64,000 nucleotides of DNA from an uncultured Porphyromonadaceae bacterium (GCA_902495075.1 CABUVO010000003.1:1-64000); one strand, 5' to 3'. Numbered from the stretch's first letter, positions 7,879 through 17,907 are shown. Numbers and translations are program-made. Notes: generated from the sequence alone by a model not told the origin.

Positions 7879-9273
7879 TTAATTCTTGTTTTTGATTTCA
7901 TCCTCGGCAAACTTCACAGCATCCTCCTTGCTCTTGAAAGAGCGAATCCAGAAGATATCGTAGTAAGCCGCATTCTTATCAACATTCGCGTTCGGGATAT
8001 CGGCGATCTTCACCTGGAAGAGGTTGAAGCCATGATAGCCCTCCCATTTTCCCTTGGCAGCTTCCCAGATAAGGAGACGGTTGCCGTCACTAAGGTCTGT
8101 ACCCGCCTTATCGTGAGCGGATGCATCGCGGATATCAAAGGTGTTGTCACCACCTTTCTGCAGATTTGTCTTGATTGCATATACCGGATAATCGCTGTGC
8201 CACCACGAGAATAGGTTGTTGTTATTGCAGTCGATCTTTATGTCACGACGCCATTTGCCCGAGCCAGCGTCCGGGAAATTGATTCTCCAGAACTCATTTC
8301 CACGATCCTGCGGAGCATCATTATTAGATGTCATCCAACCATTCCATCCGTTTTCAGGACCCCAGTAGCAAAGACCCGGAGTAACGCTCACTTCAATTGT
8401 AGCTGTCTCGCCTGTAGCGCGGCATGTTGCAACTATCGTTGTGGATCCGAAACCTGTTGCAGTCACTTTTCCCCGCTCAACAACGCAGACCTTGTCATCA
8501 TTGGTTTCCCAGTCTACGGAACCGATTGTAGCTCCTGCCGGTTCATAAGTCACATCCACAGGAATCTCATATCCTGGGAGAGAAAGACCTGTAAGGTTAC
8601 CGTTCACTATAACTTTCTCAACAGCGATATAAGGATCTATATGAAGATTGAATTCTCCTCGCACATTGCTCTTGTCGTGAGTGAGACAACGAATAACTAC
8701 GTCCCCTCTGCCAACACATGTCACTCTACCGGTTTCATCAACTGTAGCCTTGCTCTCATCACTCGAAACCCAGGTCACATAGTCATAGGTATGATCAGCG
8801 GGAAGAAGAGTCGGCTTGAGCTGGATAATGTCGGTTTCATAAATCTTGCCATCATCCCCTGCGGGTGTAGTGTTTTCAAGTTTCACTTCAGAAACCTTGA
8901 TTACTTCAGGAATAACCTTAACTGTTACTGTTCCTGTCGCTCCGAAACCAAGACGCTCGGGCACCGCAGTAATCACAGCTTCGCCAACAGCCACAGCATG
9001 GATTGTACCTTTCTGGTCAACGGTTGCAATTTTTTCATCCGATGATTTGAATACGATTGGAAGTTCCTTAGCATCTTCTGGTCCAACGGAATAGACCAAA
9101 GTAGAATCCATTCCAACTGCAAGAGGAAGAACGTCGCTGACCTTAAAGGTGATCTCGCTTGGCACGACAGCCTCTGTATACCAGGTTGTGTAGACCTTAT
9201 CGTCATCGCATGAAGCCATTGCCAAGGCGATGAGAGCAGCGGGAAACAGACCTTTCAAATATTTTGTGTTCAT
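7879..9273 (-). CDS. Big_2-repeat surface lipoprotein (SusE/F-position glycan binder)
   Basis: 464 aa. The signal peptide ends in lipobox MAS-C followed by DDDK, an acidic stretch like the lipoprotein surface-export signal of Bacteroidetes. Three Big_2-type immunoglobulin repeats follow (about residues 38-118, 125-213 and 216-298), each with the WxSSDxxxATVDxxGxVTxxxxG pattern. A C-terminal domain (about 300-460), rich in Trp and Asn (CYWGPENGWNGWMTSN), looks carbohydrate-binding. It sits between susD and the lyase, where SusE/SusF-like surface glycan-binding proteins are encoded. Recognition of the polyuronide is inferred. Confidence 0.7.
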   Translation of the reverse strand: MNTKYLKGLFPAALIALAMASCDDDKVYTTWYTEAVVPSEITFKVSDVLPLAVGMDSTLVYSVGPEDAKELPIVFKSSDEKIATVDQKGTIHAVAVGEAVITAVPERLGFGATGTVTVKVIPEVIKVSEVKLENTTPAGDDGKIYETDIIQLKPTLLPADHTYDYVTWVSSDESKATVDETGRVTCVGRGDVVIRCLTHDKSNVRGEFNLHIDPYIAVEKVIVNGNLTGLSLPGYEIPVDVTYEPAGATIGSVDWETNDDKVCVVERGKVTATGFGSTTIVATCRATGETATIEVSVTPGLCYWGPENGWNGWMTSNNDAPQDRGNEFWRINFPDAGSGKWRRDIKIDCNNNNLFSWWHSDYPVYAIKTNLQKGGDNTFDIRDASAHDKAGTDLSDGNRLLIWEAAKGKWEGYHGFNLFQVKIADIPNANVDKNAAYYDIFWIRSFKSKEDAVKFAEDEIKNKN

Positions 9274-9304
9274 ATTGAATCTTTCTTTAAAAATTTAATT
9301 GAAT

Positions 9305-11002
9305 TTAGCTTGCCCAGCCAGGATTCTGTTTTAGATTCTTGTTGAGCTGAAGCTGATCAACGGGGAGCGGGAAAAGGTAATTCTTATCAGCCCAAATACG
9401 ACCACTCTCCCAAATTACACGACCTTCGTGATCAACACGCGATGCAGGGAAGTTCTTTCTGCCGAATTCCGTGCCGGTCACATGAACACCCACAAAATCC
9501 TGAGGCATCTCCACCTCTGCGGTTTTCCAACGGCGCAAATCGTCAAGACGGAAACCCTCACCATAAAATTCCACGCTACGTTCGCGACGGATCTCGGTGC
9601 GCATGCTCAATCCGTTATTGTTTACCAAAGCATTGGTGAGTTTCGGCATGTTGGGATTAACACGGCGACGAACAAGATTGAGCGATATGTCAAGATCCTG
9701 GTCTGAGATATAGTTGTCACGCTCATACACTGCCTCAGCGTAAGCCAAAAGCACTTCTGCATAGCGGATGAGAGGAAGGTCATAAGTCTCCTTGCCGGTT
9801 GTCACCTTGCGTTCGCAAGCCCATTTCTGTCCGAAATAACCTGTGCCGCTGCCGGGAGCAAAATTGATAAGATATCTGCGGCTGTCATCACCATCATTAA
9901 ACTCACGACCACCATTGGGATCATCTCCCTTCCAGAACGACTGACCCGGACGCATCAGGGCATTGCTCATGCGGTTGTCGCGGTTCTGCCACTCGGAATC
10001 CATTGTGTCATAACCTTTGAAGAGCGGTGAGATTTCAATTGGAAGACCATCCGAGCAAAGATAGAGATCAGCTATTTTGTGAGATACAAGCTGAGCGTTA
10101 CCAAGACATTCGGTCGTGATATTGAAGCCTATTGAAACATCTTCATTATAACGGCGGCTCCAGATATACTCCTGATTGGCACTCTTTGTAATGCCGGCGG
10201 GATTGCTCTTCACATCCTCAAGAATGAAAAGGTACTTATAAGCGTTCGTACCAAGTTCTGAAGGTTTGAAGATTGAGAACTGTTTGGAATCGATCACTGA
10301 TTTTGCAGCTTTCGCAGCCTGATCGAGAAGTGCTGTTGCTCGCTCAGTGTTACCACGGAATTTCTGCCATGTTCCTTCGAAAAGCGCTACGCGAGCTTTG
10401 AATGCCATTGCTGTTTCTGTGCCAACATATCCTGCTTCTACCGAACTTACCGATGGAAGAAGCAATGCAGCTTTGTCAAGATCTGCAAGGATAAGGTCTG
10501 CAACTTCAGAGCGGTCATTACGGGCAGCATAAAGCTCCGGACTTGTAACGTCAAGAGTGCTGGTCACGATTATGGCATCTCCATAAAGGCGTAGCAGTGT
10601 GTAATAATTATATGCACGGAAGAAATATGCTTCGCCAAGAGGTTTGGCGATATCCTTCTGATTTGCAAAACCGGCTGCCTTTTCGATAAGTATGTTGCAA
10701 CGACGGATCTTGTCGTAGCTGCCGGTATAGTTGCCGTCAGAGTTGGGGACAGTGTTCGTACCGTTTGATATCGTGTTCATCGAACCCTTGTCAACCATAA
10801 AGTCGCTGTTCTTGTCATTGTCCTTTGCAACGGACTGCATGTTAGGAGTCCAGTTATAGAACAGATTGGCAAACGACTGGAAATCCTTAGCGGTCTGCCA
10901 GAGATTTGGATCCGCCATCTGTGCCTGAGGTTCCAGATCAAGACAGGATGTGCACATCAACGCTAATGCGGCAGCCGAGATTGTCTTTAATATATTGTTC
11001 AT
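9305..11002 (-). CDS. susD: SusD-family surface glycan-binding lipoprotein
   Basis: 565 aa. Signal peptide and Cys near residue 20 (MCTSCLDLEPQ). TPR-like helices follow, with the SusD hallmarks KIRRCNILIEKA, AYFFRAYNYYTLLRLYGDAIIV, EVLLAYAEAVYE, IRRERSVEFYGEGFRLDDLRRW and the C-terminal NYLFPLPVDQLQLNKNLKQNPGW. It forms the lid of the SusC transporter and holds the oligosaccharide at the cell surface. It lies 19 nt after susC in one operon. The family is certain; the ligand is inferred to be a polyuronide from the linked lyase and kdu genes. Confidence 0.95.
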   Translation of the reverse strand: MNNILKTISAAALALMCTSCLDLEPQAQMADPNLWQTAKDFQSFANLFYNWTPNMQSVAKDNDKNSDFMVDKGSMNTISNGTNTVPNSDGNYTGSYDKIRRCNILIEKAAGFANQKDIAKPLGEAYFFRAYNYYTLLRLYGDAIIVTSTLDVTSPELYAARNDRSEVADLILADLDKAALLLPSVSSVEAGYVGTETAMAFKARVALFEGTWQKFRGNTERATALLDQAAKAAKSVIDSKQFSIFKPSELGTNAYKYLFILEDVKSNPAGITKSANQEYIWSRRYNEDVSIGFNITTECLGNAQLVSHKIADLYLCSDGLPIEISPLFKGYDTMDSEWQNRDNRMSNALMRPGQSFWKGDDPNGGREFNDGDDSRRYLINFAPGSGTGYFGQKWACERKVTTGKETYDLPLIRYAEVLLAYAEAVYERDNYISDQDLDISLNLVRRRVNPNMPKLTNALVNNNGLSMRTEIRRERSVEFYGEGFRLDDLRRWKTAEVEMPQDFVGVHVTGTEFGRKNFPASRVDHEGRVIWESGRIWADKNYLFPLPVDQLQLNKNLKQNPGWAS

Positions 11003-11021
11003 TGTTGAAGTCTGTTTGAGA

Positions 11022-14000
11022 TTAGAATGCGAGATGAACTCCGAATGTCACATTGCGAAGGAAAGGATAACGATTGGCATTGGTCACATTGCGTGATGCC
11101 TCAGGATCCCATCCGTCTTTAATCTTGGTTGTTTCCCAGAGATCCGTACCGGTCACATAGAAACGCACCTGAGAAAGGACTTTCTGCTTGGCAAGAAGTT
11201 CAGAAGGAAGAGAGTAGCCGAGTGTAATATTCTTAAGACGGAGATAGCTACCGTCTTCAACCGACCAGGAAGAGCACTGGTAATTATAGTTATTGATGTC
11301 GCTCTCATGGGTAAGGGGAGTATAATAACCATTGGGATTGCTCTCGCTCCACACGTTACCGATGAAGTGATCTGAGAAGTTCTGATACCATGTGCGTGTC
11401 GGGATTCTCCAGGCATCAGCCGTGTTGCCTTGCTGACGCCATACCGTACGTCTGCCTGCACCCTGGAACACCACGTCAAGATCAAATCCTTTCCAGCTTG
11501 CACCGAGATTAAATGAGAACTGGATTTTAGGATCATCAGTACCGAGATATACGAGGTCTTGAGAATCAAGCTTGCCATCCTTGTTAATATCCTCATACAT
11601 ATTTGAACCTACACGGATCTTAGAGATATTACCCATTGTGGTTGTAGCGGCATAATGATCCTGATATTTCTTCAACATCTCGGCATTCTCGATCTTGCCG
11701 CAATAACGAAGCCCCCATACAGAATTCAGAGGATAACCTTCCTGATCTGAGCGCACACCTGAACCGATAGCACCAGAACCGCCATTGTTAAGAAGCTTGT
11801 TGTCAGCATAGGTGAAGGTTCCACCAACATGATATTCCACATTGCCAATGCGATCATTCCAAGTGGCATTGAGGTCATAACCCCATGCTTTGAATTTACC
11901 CTTGTTGGCTGTAGGAGCCTTATCACCAAGCACACCGGGATAGATCACGTCGATAAGCATATTGTTCACTTTCTTCCAGTAAGCTTCGAAAGTTCCTGAC
12001 AGGCGACCATTGAAGAATCCGAAATCAAGAGCGACGTTATAGTTGTGCACTCGCTCCCAAGTGCGGTCAAGACTAACAAGACGACCGTTGGTATCGATCC
12101 ATGAGATCTTGCCATTGCCGATAATGATGTTCTGGTTAGGTTTGAAATTATAGAGACCAACACCTGAATATGTATCAATACCACTTTGGTTACCAACATT
12201 ACCATATGATGCACGAAGCTTGAGTTCGCTTAGCCATTCACGTGTACCTTCCATGAATGATTCCTCCGTGATACGCCAACCTGCCGATACACCCCAGAAG
12301 AATGCCCAACGGTTTTCAGCCTGAAATTTGGAACTACCATCGTAACGTGCCTGCGCCTCGAAGAGATATTTGGAGCGGAAGTCGTAGTTAACACGACCGT
12401 AGTACGACAGAAGAGCTTCCTGCCATTTGTTGGCTGTGATATTGTGAAGTCCCTGCCCATTGACAATTTCAAGTGAAGGAATTATATCTTCCGCTGTATT
12501 AGTGTTGGATTCATAATCAGTATATGAATACTGCACACCGAGCATTGCCTTGAAGTTATGGTCTTCAGAGAAAGTCTTCATATAATCGAGATAAGCCTGA
12601 ACTGTGAAGAGTTCGCGTTTGTCCCACCATTTTTCATAAGAAGTCTTGTCTTCAGTAGGAGATGTAAACCAGATCTTATTGCCAGCATAATTGTAATAAT
12701 CCACTGAAAGGCTCTTCTTGTCGCGGGTATTGCCTCGATAGTTGTAACCAAAAGTGGCATTAAGACTTAAGCCTTTGATAATATCATACTTGAATGCTTC
12801 GCTAACATTGACCGAAACTGCTTTGTATTTGTTGTCTCCACCAAGCTCAGCCTCCCAGTTTGGAGCTTTCCAGTCACCACCCCATCCATAAGGCTTGCCG
12901 TCAATCGTGGAAGATGGGAAACCCGGCTGAGCCACGCTGGAAGTAAGACATGACCCGATACGAGTAGGAGCTACCTGATCCTGACGGTTGAGAGCGATCG
13001 AGGACGTCAGCTGGAATTTCTCATGAAATTTAAATGTATTGTTAAGGCGAATATTAAAACGATTGTTATGGTTATTACCCCATTTCAAGTTAGAATCGTC
13101 ATACATATATGCTGCAGACACACGGTATGTTGCCTTTTCATTACCACCCGATACAGCAAGGTCATGACTTGTTGACCATGCACTTCCCCAAAGGATATCA
13201 TTCCAGTCGGTGTCGAAAAAGGTAAGATCGGCAGTATCGCCAAACATATTGATAGGATTCTTCACATGATCGAAATCGAAATACTGGTCTTTATATTCGA
13301 TCATCATCTGACACCATTTGATACGGTCATATGTGTCATCATAACCATCATTGCGATATGCCTCGATCTGTGCATTTGCCCAGTCCACAAGACTTGCTGC
13401 ATGAGGTTGGTTACCTACGAACTTACCAGTGAACGATCCGTTGTAATCCACACGCACACGCTCGGAAGATCCCTTCTTTGTTGTGATGAGAACTACACCA
13501 CCTGCTGCCTTCGAGCCATAGATAGAGGCTGCGGCATCCTTAAGAATGTTCATCGATTCTATATCGGAGGGGTTAATCTGGTTGAGAGCACCAACGCCTT
13601 CATATTCAACGCCATCAATGATCACGAGAGGATCGCCACCATTTTTAGACACAGAACCACGTATTTTCATATTCCAGCCCTCCTCACCGGGAGCGGAATT
13701 AGAACGTGTAACGATAACACCCGGAACCTGACCCTGCATTGCCTGCACGGGGCTGGCAAGGGTTCCTTTGTCTTCGAGCTGCTGGCTTCCAACAACTGTC
13801 ACGGCGCCTGTCATCGTAGCTTTCTTTTGAGTACCATAACCGACAACTACCACCTCATCAAGAAGTTCGCTGTCTTCTTCGAGCACGATCTTCATTGGAT
13901 CTGAAGTGGCTTTAACTTCTTTAGAACGATAGCCAACATAGCTCACAACAAGCGTGCTGCCAACAGGCACATTGATTGAGAATTTGCCATCAATATCGGT

Positions 14001-14219
14001 TGATGCTCCTACACTCCCGGCTTTAAGCATTACGGTTGCACCGATAAGAGGCTCTCCGGTGTTGTCTATTATCTCACCGGTAACCATTGCTGTAGCTTGC
14101 TTCTGCACCGCAGGAGCCGAATAAGCGGGAACCGGAAAGGCAACAACCGATGCCGCCATCATTAACCCTCCAAGGAGGATATGATACCGACCAAACGAGT
14201 TATTACTTCTTTTTCGCAT
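11022..14219 (-). CDS. susC: SusC-family TonB-dependent outer-membrane transporter
   Basis: 1065 aa. After a long signal region (about 1-34) comes a carboxypeptidase-D-regulatory-like domain (MVTGEIIDNTGEPLIGATV to DPMKIVLEE). A TonB-box-like DEVVVVGYGTQKK and a plug domain (QAMQGQVPGVIV, IIDGVEYEG, NILKDAAASIYGSKAAGGVVLITTKKG) follow, then a 22-strand barrel ending in FGVHLAF. It imports oligosaccharides using TonB energy. There is no N-terminal STN domain, so signalling to an anti-sigma factor is not expected despite the ECF sigma gene 34 nt upstream. It is co-transcribed with susD. Confidence 0.95.
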   Translation of the reverse strand: MRKRSNNSFGRYHILLGGLMMAASVVAFPVPAYSAPAVQKQATAMVTGEIIDNTGEPLIGATVMLKAGSVGASTDIDGKFSINVPVGSTLVVSYVGYRSKEVKATSDPMKIVLEEDSELLDEVVVVGYGTQKKATMTGAVTVVGSQQLEDKGTLASPVQAMQGQVPGVIVTRSNSAPGEEGWNMKIRGSVSKNGGDPLVIIDGVEYEGVGALNQINPSDIESMNILKDAAASIYGSKAAGGVVLITTKKGSSERVRVDYNGSFTGKFVGNQPHAASLVDWANAQIEAYRNDGYDDTYDRIKWCQMMIEYKDQYFDFDHVKNPINMFGDTADLTFFDTDWNDILWGSAWSTSHDLAVSGGNEKATYRVSAAYMYDDSNLKWGNNHNNRFNIRLNNTFKFHEKFQLTSSIALNRQDQVAPTRIGSCLTSSVAQPGFPSSTIDGKPYGWGGDWKAPNWEAELGGDNKYKAVSVNVSEAFKYDIIKGLSLNATFGYNYRGNTRDKKSLSVDYYNYAGNKIWFTSPTEDKTSYEKWWDKRELFTVQAYLDYMKTFSEDHNFKAMLGVQYSYTDYESNTNTAEDIIPSLEIVNGQGLHNITANKWQEALLSYYGRVNYDFRSKYLFEAQARYDGSSKFQAENRWAFFWGVSAGWRITEESFMEGTREWLSELKLRASYGNVGNQSGIDTYSGVGLYNFKPNQNIIIGNGKISWIDTNGRLVSLDRTWERVHNYNVALDFGFFNGRLSGTFEAYWKKVNNMLIDVIYPGVLGDKAPTANKGKFKAWGYDLNATWNDRIGNVEYHVGGTFTYADNKLLNNGGSGAIGSGVRSDQEGYPLNSVWGLRYCGKIENAEMLKKYQDHYAATTTMGNISKIRVGSNMYEDINKDGKLDSQDLVYLGTDDPKIQFSFNLGASWKGFDLDVVFQGAGRRTVWRQQGNTADAWRIPTRTWYQNFSDHFIGNVWSESNPNGYYTPLTHESDINNYNYQCSSWSVEDGSYLRLKNITLGYSLPSELLAKQKVLSQVRFYVTGTDLWETTKIKDGWDPEASRNVTNANRYPFLRNVTFGVHLAF

Positions 14220-14253
14220 GAAATTAAGGTTAGTTATTATTTATTTTATTCGT

Positions 14254-14769
14254 TTATCCTACTGCTCTAAGATATTCGCGCACATCGCGACGTCCGAGAC
14301 GCAAATGGTTTTCTACCGTGCGTGTGGAGAGATTGAGTTCCAAAGAGATGTCCGACACCTCCATGTCATCGAAGCGGCTTCTCATATAGATTATACGTCG
14401 CTGCGGGGGAAGACACTCAACACGACGCTGCTCGAGTTCCATTATCTGACACACATAGAAATCGGTTTCAGGAGTTGTATCTATTGCTTCATTCTCCACA
14501 TCGCTAAGATCGGCATGACCCTGACGCACATACAAACTGCGCAGGTAATCCCTCACCTGATTGGCGGCTATCTTATATATAAAAGGGAGTGCCGTTTCTT
14601 CATTAATAGGCTTTCCACATGTAAGAGCCTTGAACCATACATCCTGTGCCAGATTTTCAACCATAGCGCGATCGTTCACGCGCACGGCGATATAATTAAG
14701 TATCTTTTTAGAATGTTTTCGATAAAGACTATCGATGAGAGTGTGGTTGGAAATGTTTAAGTTTTCCAT
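14254..14769 (-). CDS. ECF sigma-70 factor heading the susCD operon
   Basis: 171 aa. Region 2 carries LAQDVWFKALTCGKP and ALPFIYKIAANQVRDYLR. Region 4 is near residues 115-165 (LPPQRRIIYMRSRFDDMEVSDISLELNLSTRTVENHLRLGRRDVREYL), a clear helix-turn-helix. It directs RNA polymerase to a small promoter set. It is 34 nt upstream of susC and probably in the same transcript. No FecR-type anti-sigma gene is present and SusC lacks an STN domain, so it is not a standard cell-surface-signalling set. Control may come from its own promoter and the nearby membrane regulator. Confidence 0.9.
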   Translation of the reverse strand: MENLNISNHTLIDSLYRKHSKKILNYIAVRVNDRAMVENLAQDVWFKALTCGKPINEETALPFIYKIAANQVRDYLRSLYVRQGHADLSDVENEAIDTTPETDFYVCQIMELEQRRVECLPPQRRIIYMRSRFDDMEVSDISLELNLSTRTVENHLRLGRRDVREYLRAVG

Positions 14770-14837
14770 GTCGGTATTCGGTTTTGTTCGAGTTTAGATT
14801 TTAACTTCCAGACATCGTTTTTCACAATGTCACGATG

Positions 14838-14868
14838 CAAAATTATTCTCAAAAAATCGAGATCCCAA
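14838..14868 (-). promoter_or_regulatory. Promoter of the ECF sigma-susCD operon
   Basis: On the minus strand TTG (14868-14866), a 20-nt spacer and TAATTTTG (14845-14838) match the Bacteroidetes consensus. The predicted start near 14831 gives a leader of about 60 nt before the ATG at 14769. The rest of 14770-15100 holds the heptamer-repeat hairpin and AT-rich DNA. Confidence 0.55.
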
Positions 14869-14990
14869 CTAATTTAAGGTTGATTATATCTCGCAATATT
14901 TATTTAGACGAATTTGTTTCATAGGCTTTGAGTATTAGAAGTTTAAGAGATTGAGATTTTAAGTTTCACAATAATTTGAGACTGACTTTT

Positions 14991-15115
14991 CTTAATTAGG
15001 AATTAGAAATTAGGAGTTAGGAGTTAATTCCTTCTCGACAAATTTATCTAATCATGTGACAATTCTTCATTCCTAATTCCTAACTCCTAATTGCTAATTC
15101 CTAATTCTTCTTAAG
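14991..15115. repeat. Heptamer-phased repeat forming a large inverted repeat
   Basis: Left part 14991-15031 reads as degenerate 7-mers (AATTAGG, AATTAGA, AATTAGG, AGTTAGG). Right part 15066-15115 reads as the complement (CCTAATT, CCTAACT, CCTAATT, GCTAATT, CCTAATT). About 30 nt of each arm pair with two mismatches. The right arm runs into the last codons and TAG stop of the regulator gene (stop at 15101-15103), so the RNA hairpin probably also ends that transcript. Confidence 0.6.
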
Positions 15116-17890
15116 GAATTCAGCGGGAGTGATGCCCGTTATGTTCTTGAAATGACGGAAGAAGCTTGCACGCGATGAAAAACCGCTTTTCTGAGACAAG
15201 GCAGTCAATGTATATTTTGATGTGTCGAGTTCTTTTACCATGCGTTTGAATTCAGCCACGCGATAACCATTTATATAATCATAATAACTGGTTTTCAGAT
15301 ATTGGTTGAAGAGGAAAGAGAGAGCATGAGCTGTTGAGTCTATCATCTTGGCAAGATCTGAGATCTTAAGATCCGGGTTAGTATATGGACGTTCATTTTT
15401 CATAAGATGATCAAGCTTCTTGTTTAACCTGATACATTCCTCATCTGAAAGGCGTGTGGTCTTGTAGCTTGCACGACGTAGTTCCATTTCTGTCTCTACC
15501 TCTTTATCAGCCTGATCTTCGGAGTCAACAATGGCTTGAAGACGTGAGCGGTGGCGATACACAATAACCAGCCATACCACCACACCGACAAGTATCAAAG
15601 AAAGCAACCAGACCCATATCCCCACCCCTGATGCTCGCCTGATTGTCATTATTTTCTCGCTACCGGGCTCACCGGGTAGACGGAAATGCAGTTTACTTGT
15701 GCCGGAGGGGAGATTGAAATAGTGAATAGGAATGGCTCCGTTTGTGATCCGCCAACCACTGTCAACTCCTTCTAAATAATATTCGACTTCAAAAAACTCA
15801 GGATTACTGAAATTGAAATTCGCCACATCGATCTCGATATCAGACTCATCGCTATTCAGAGACAATTCCACCTTATAACGGTCTGTTTTCATCTTGGGAG
15901 AAACACTTTCTCCATTACTCTTCACATCCGCTATACTTACTTCCGAAATAAGACTCCTGCCCGACTTCTTGAAATCTCCGTAATTGACCTTATAAAGGCC
16001 ATTGACTGTGCCAAACCATATATCACCATTCTTTTCTCGATATGGAGGACAGAGTGTGAAAACCGGAGCCGGGGTGCCATTAAGATTATTGATTACTGTG
16101 GGCTGCATGCCGTCACGATAACGCCACAGACCCTTATCTGTGCCTACCCACAAACCGCCATCAAGATCTTCTGTGACGAATGTGCGCATCTTGAAACGGT
16201 TATCCGATTCATCTCCGAGCACTGATATTTTCGACAGCTCGATATTAGACCTATATATGGATCCTCGATCCGGCACGAAATACAACCGATTTTTTGAATC
16301 TTCATACACAGCCCTTATCTTGGCGCCGGCGGGAAACCCTTTAGGGAATCCGGCAGCACTCACAGTGCTGCCATTCCACATAGCCATGCCTGATTCTGTG
16401 CATAACCAACCCCTCCCCATTGAATCAAAAAAGATCTCATACACATTTCCGGAAGGAAGATGGGAATTTCCGGAAGTATATTTGGCAGTAGGTTTGTCGG
16501 AATAGCTGTCGAACCGGTATACACCGGAAGATGTGGCAACCCATAGGCGGTTTTGTGAATCTATTTCTGCATCAAATACGCTCTCCACTGCCATCTCAGA
16601 GGGTCCGAACGCGCGAAGCGCATATGTCTTCGGATCGAACACATACATACCTCCATGGTATGTTCCAACGTAAAAGTACCCCCCCCAGGCAGTTACACAA
16701 AAGATCAGATTCGACTTGATTTCAGGTTTATGGATATGACGCACCGAACCCAACCTTTCATCAACAAAGAAGAATCCATCATGTGTCCCGATCAGACGCT
16801 GCTCTCCGGTAATAGACAGAGACCTGACAGCAGATCGGGAGAGATCGGGCAATCCGGGAAAGCTATATAGTGTAAAGGAAGCATTATTACTGGGTGTGTA
16901 ATCAACACCGCTCTGATAATAACCAACCCACAACCGCCCCCTGTCATCAACAAGAGTAGAATATATGGAATTCGACCGAAGCGTGGTCGCGTCCCTCGAA
17001 GTCTCGGAGGTGGAGATATGCGATTTTATTCTTCCTTCAGTAGGACAATAAAGGAATATGCCCTCTCCATCTGTGCTGACAAGAATATCGTTTTCATCAG
17101 TGGCACAGATGGAGGTCACAACATTGTTGCCGACCTCTATGGATGGGAGAAAACGCAGCGCCTCGGTATCGAAAGGGAGAAGTCCCGTACCTGAAGTTCC
17201 GACATAGAGTGTATTGCCGATTCTGCTCAGATGCGCCCCCTCAGACTGGACTTCTATCGGATATGTAGTGATCGATTCATTATCAAACAGAAAATGGTGT
17301 AGCCCACGCTGTGTCAATATCCACAATCCTTTGCCCGGTTCGAGACTCAAGGCTTTGATCTTGTTTGACGGCGACATAATATCCGGCACAATCAACTGCT
17401 GCGCCAACTCTTTCTTTCTCTCCTTATATATATAAAGCCCATTGTTGGTGCCAATGTAAAGATTACCCTTTCCATCATCGATCAGACTGCTCACAGCACC
17501 GTTCAGCTTATCCTTATAAATACGCACAGGAGTAGAACTTCCTGGTGCAAGTTCGAAAAGCCCGATATTTGACCCTACGAATATGCTGCCATTACTTCCG
17601 GAAGTTATCGCATTCACACGGCGCGATACATTTCGCGAATCAGAATCAAGTTTGAAAGATTTAATACGGTTGCCGTCAAAACGGTCAAGACCGGATTCTG
17701 TGCCAAACCACACATAGCCGGTTGAATCCTTGTAAATGACATTAACTAAAAGATCACTCAATCCGTCTTTTGCAGTAAGAGAGCGCAATTCGCCACGACC
17801 TAAAGCCCCGGAGGCAATCAACCCCGGATACATAAAGGCTGCGATAATCACAGCTAAAATCTTTATTATTGCTCGATTATGTTTCTGCAT
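15101..17890 (-). CDS. Membrane-anchored propeller-Y_Y_Y-AraC regulator lacking kinase modules
   Basis: 929 aa with the start at 17890 (MQKHNRAIIKIL...). A longer frame to 17938 exists, but it overlaps the predicted promoter. A signal anchor is followed by many two-component-regulator propeller repeats (GYVWFGTESGLDRFDG, GNLYIGTNNGLYIY, GGLWVGTDKGLWRYRDG), a Y_Y_Y-type beta domain with FEVEYYLEGVDSGW, one transmembrane helix near residues 755-780, a linker of about 50 aa, and a C-terminal AraC HTH (ISDLAKMIDSTAHALSFLF ... LSQKSGFSSRASFFRHFKNITGITPAEFLKK). The histidine kinase, ATPase and receiver domains of a hybrid two-component system are absent. It probably senses periplasmic uronate oligosaccharides and controls both arms of the locus directly. 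Confidence 0.85.
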   Translation of the reverse strand: MQKHNRAIIKILAVIIAAFMYPGLIASGALGRGELRSLTAKDGLSDLLVNVIYKDSTGYVWFGTESGLDRFDGNRIKSFKLDSDSRNVSRRVNAITSGSNGSIFVGSNIGLFELAPGSSTPVRIYKDKLNGAVSSLIDDGKGNLYIGTNNGLYIYKERKKELAQQLIVPDIMSPSNKIKALSLEPGKGLWILTQRGLHHFLFDNESITTYPIEVQSEGAHLSRIGNTLYVGTSGTGLLPFDTEALRFLPSIEVGNNVVTSICATDENDILVSTDGEGIFLYCPTEGRIKSHISTSETSRDATTLRSNSIYSTLVDDRGRLWVGYYQSGVDYTPSNNASFTLYSFPGLPDLSRSAVRSLSITGEQRLIGTHDGFFFVDERLGSVRHIHKPEIKSNLIFCVTAWGGYFYVGTYHGGMYVFDPKTYALRAFGPSEMAVESVFDAEIDSQNRLWVATSSGVYRFDSYSDKPTAKYTSGNSHLPSGNVYEIFFDSMGRGWLCTESGMAMWNGSTVSAAGFPKGFPAGAKIRAVYEDSKNRLYFVPDRGSIYRSNIELSKISVLGDESDNRFKMRTFVTEDLDGGLWVGTDKGLWRYRDGMQPTVINNLNGTPAPVFTLCPPYREKNGDIWFGTVNGLYKVNYGDFKKSGRSLISEVSIADVKSNGESVSPKMKTDRYKVELSLNSDESDIEIDVANFNFSNPEFFEVEYYLEGVDSGWRITNGAIPIHYFNLPSGTSKLHFRLPGEPGSEKIMTIRRASGVGIWVWLLSLILVGVVVWLVIVYRHRSRLQAIVDSEDQADKEVETEMELRRASYKTTRLSDEECIRLNKKLDHLMKNERPYTNPDLKISDLAKMIDSTAHALSFLFNQYLKTSYYDYINGYRVAEFKRMVKELDTSKYTLTALSQKSGFSSRASFFRHFKNITGITPAEFLKKN

Positions 17891-17907
17891 AGTGATTAGT
17901 TCGTGCG

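Noticed and set aside
7225..8214. 329-codon plus-strand frame opposite the lyase and Big_2 genes
   Set aside because: Antisense shadow of two well-supported lipoprotein genes; low-complexity Ile/His/Cys-rich translation with no motif.
13266..13904. 212-codon frame antisense to susC
   Set aside because: Cys/His-rich translation without domain, entirely inside the SusC plug and N-terminal region.
14218..14760. Plus-strand frame antisense to the ECF sigma gene
   Set aside because: The minus-strand sigma-70 domains are unmistakable.
15001..15115. Possible CRISPR array from the repeated TTAGG/CCTAA units
   Set aside because: Units are 7 nt and degenerate with no unique spacers, and no cas gene is present.
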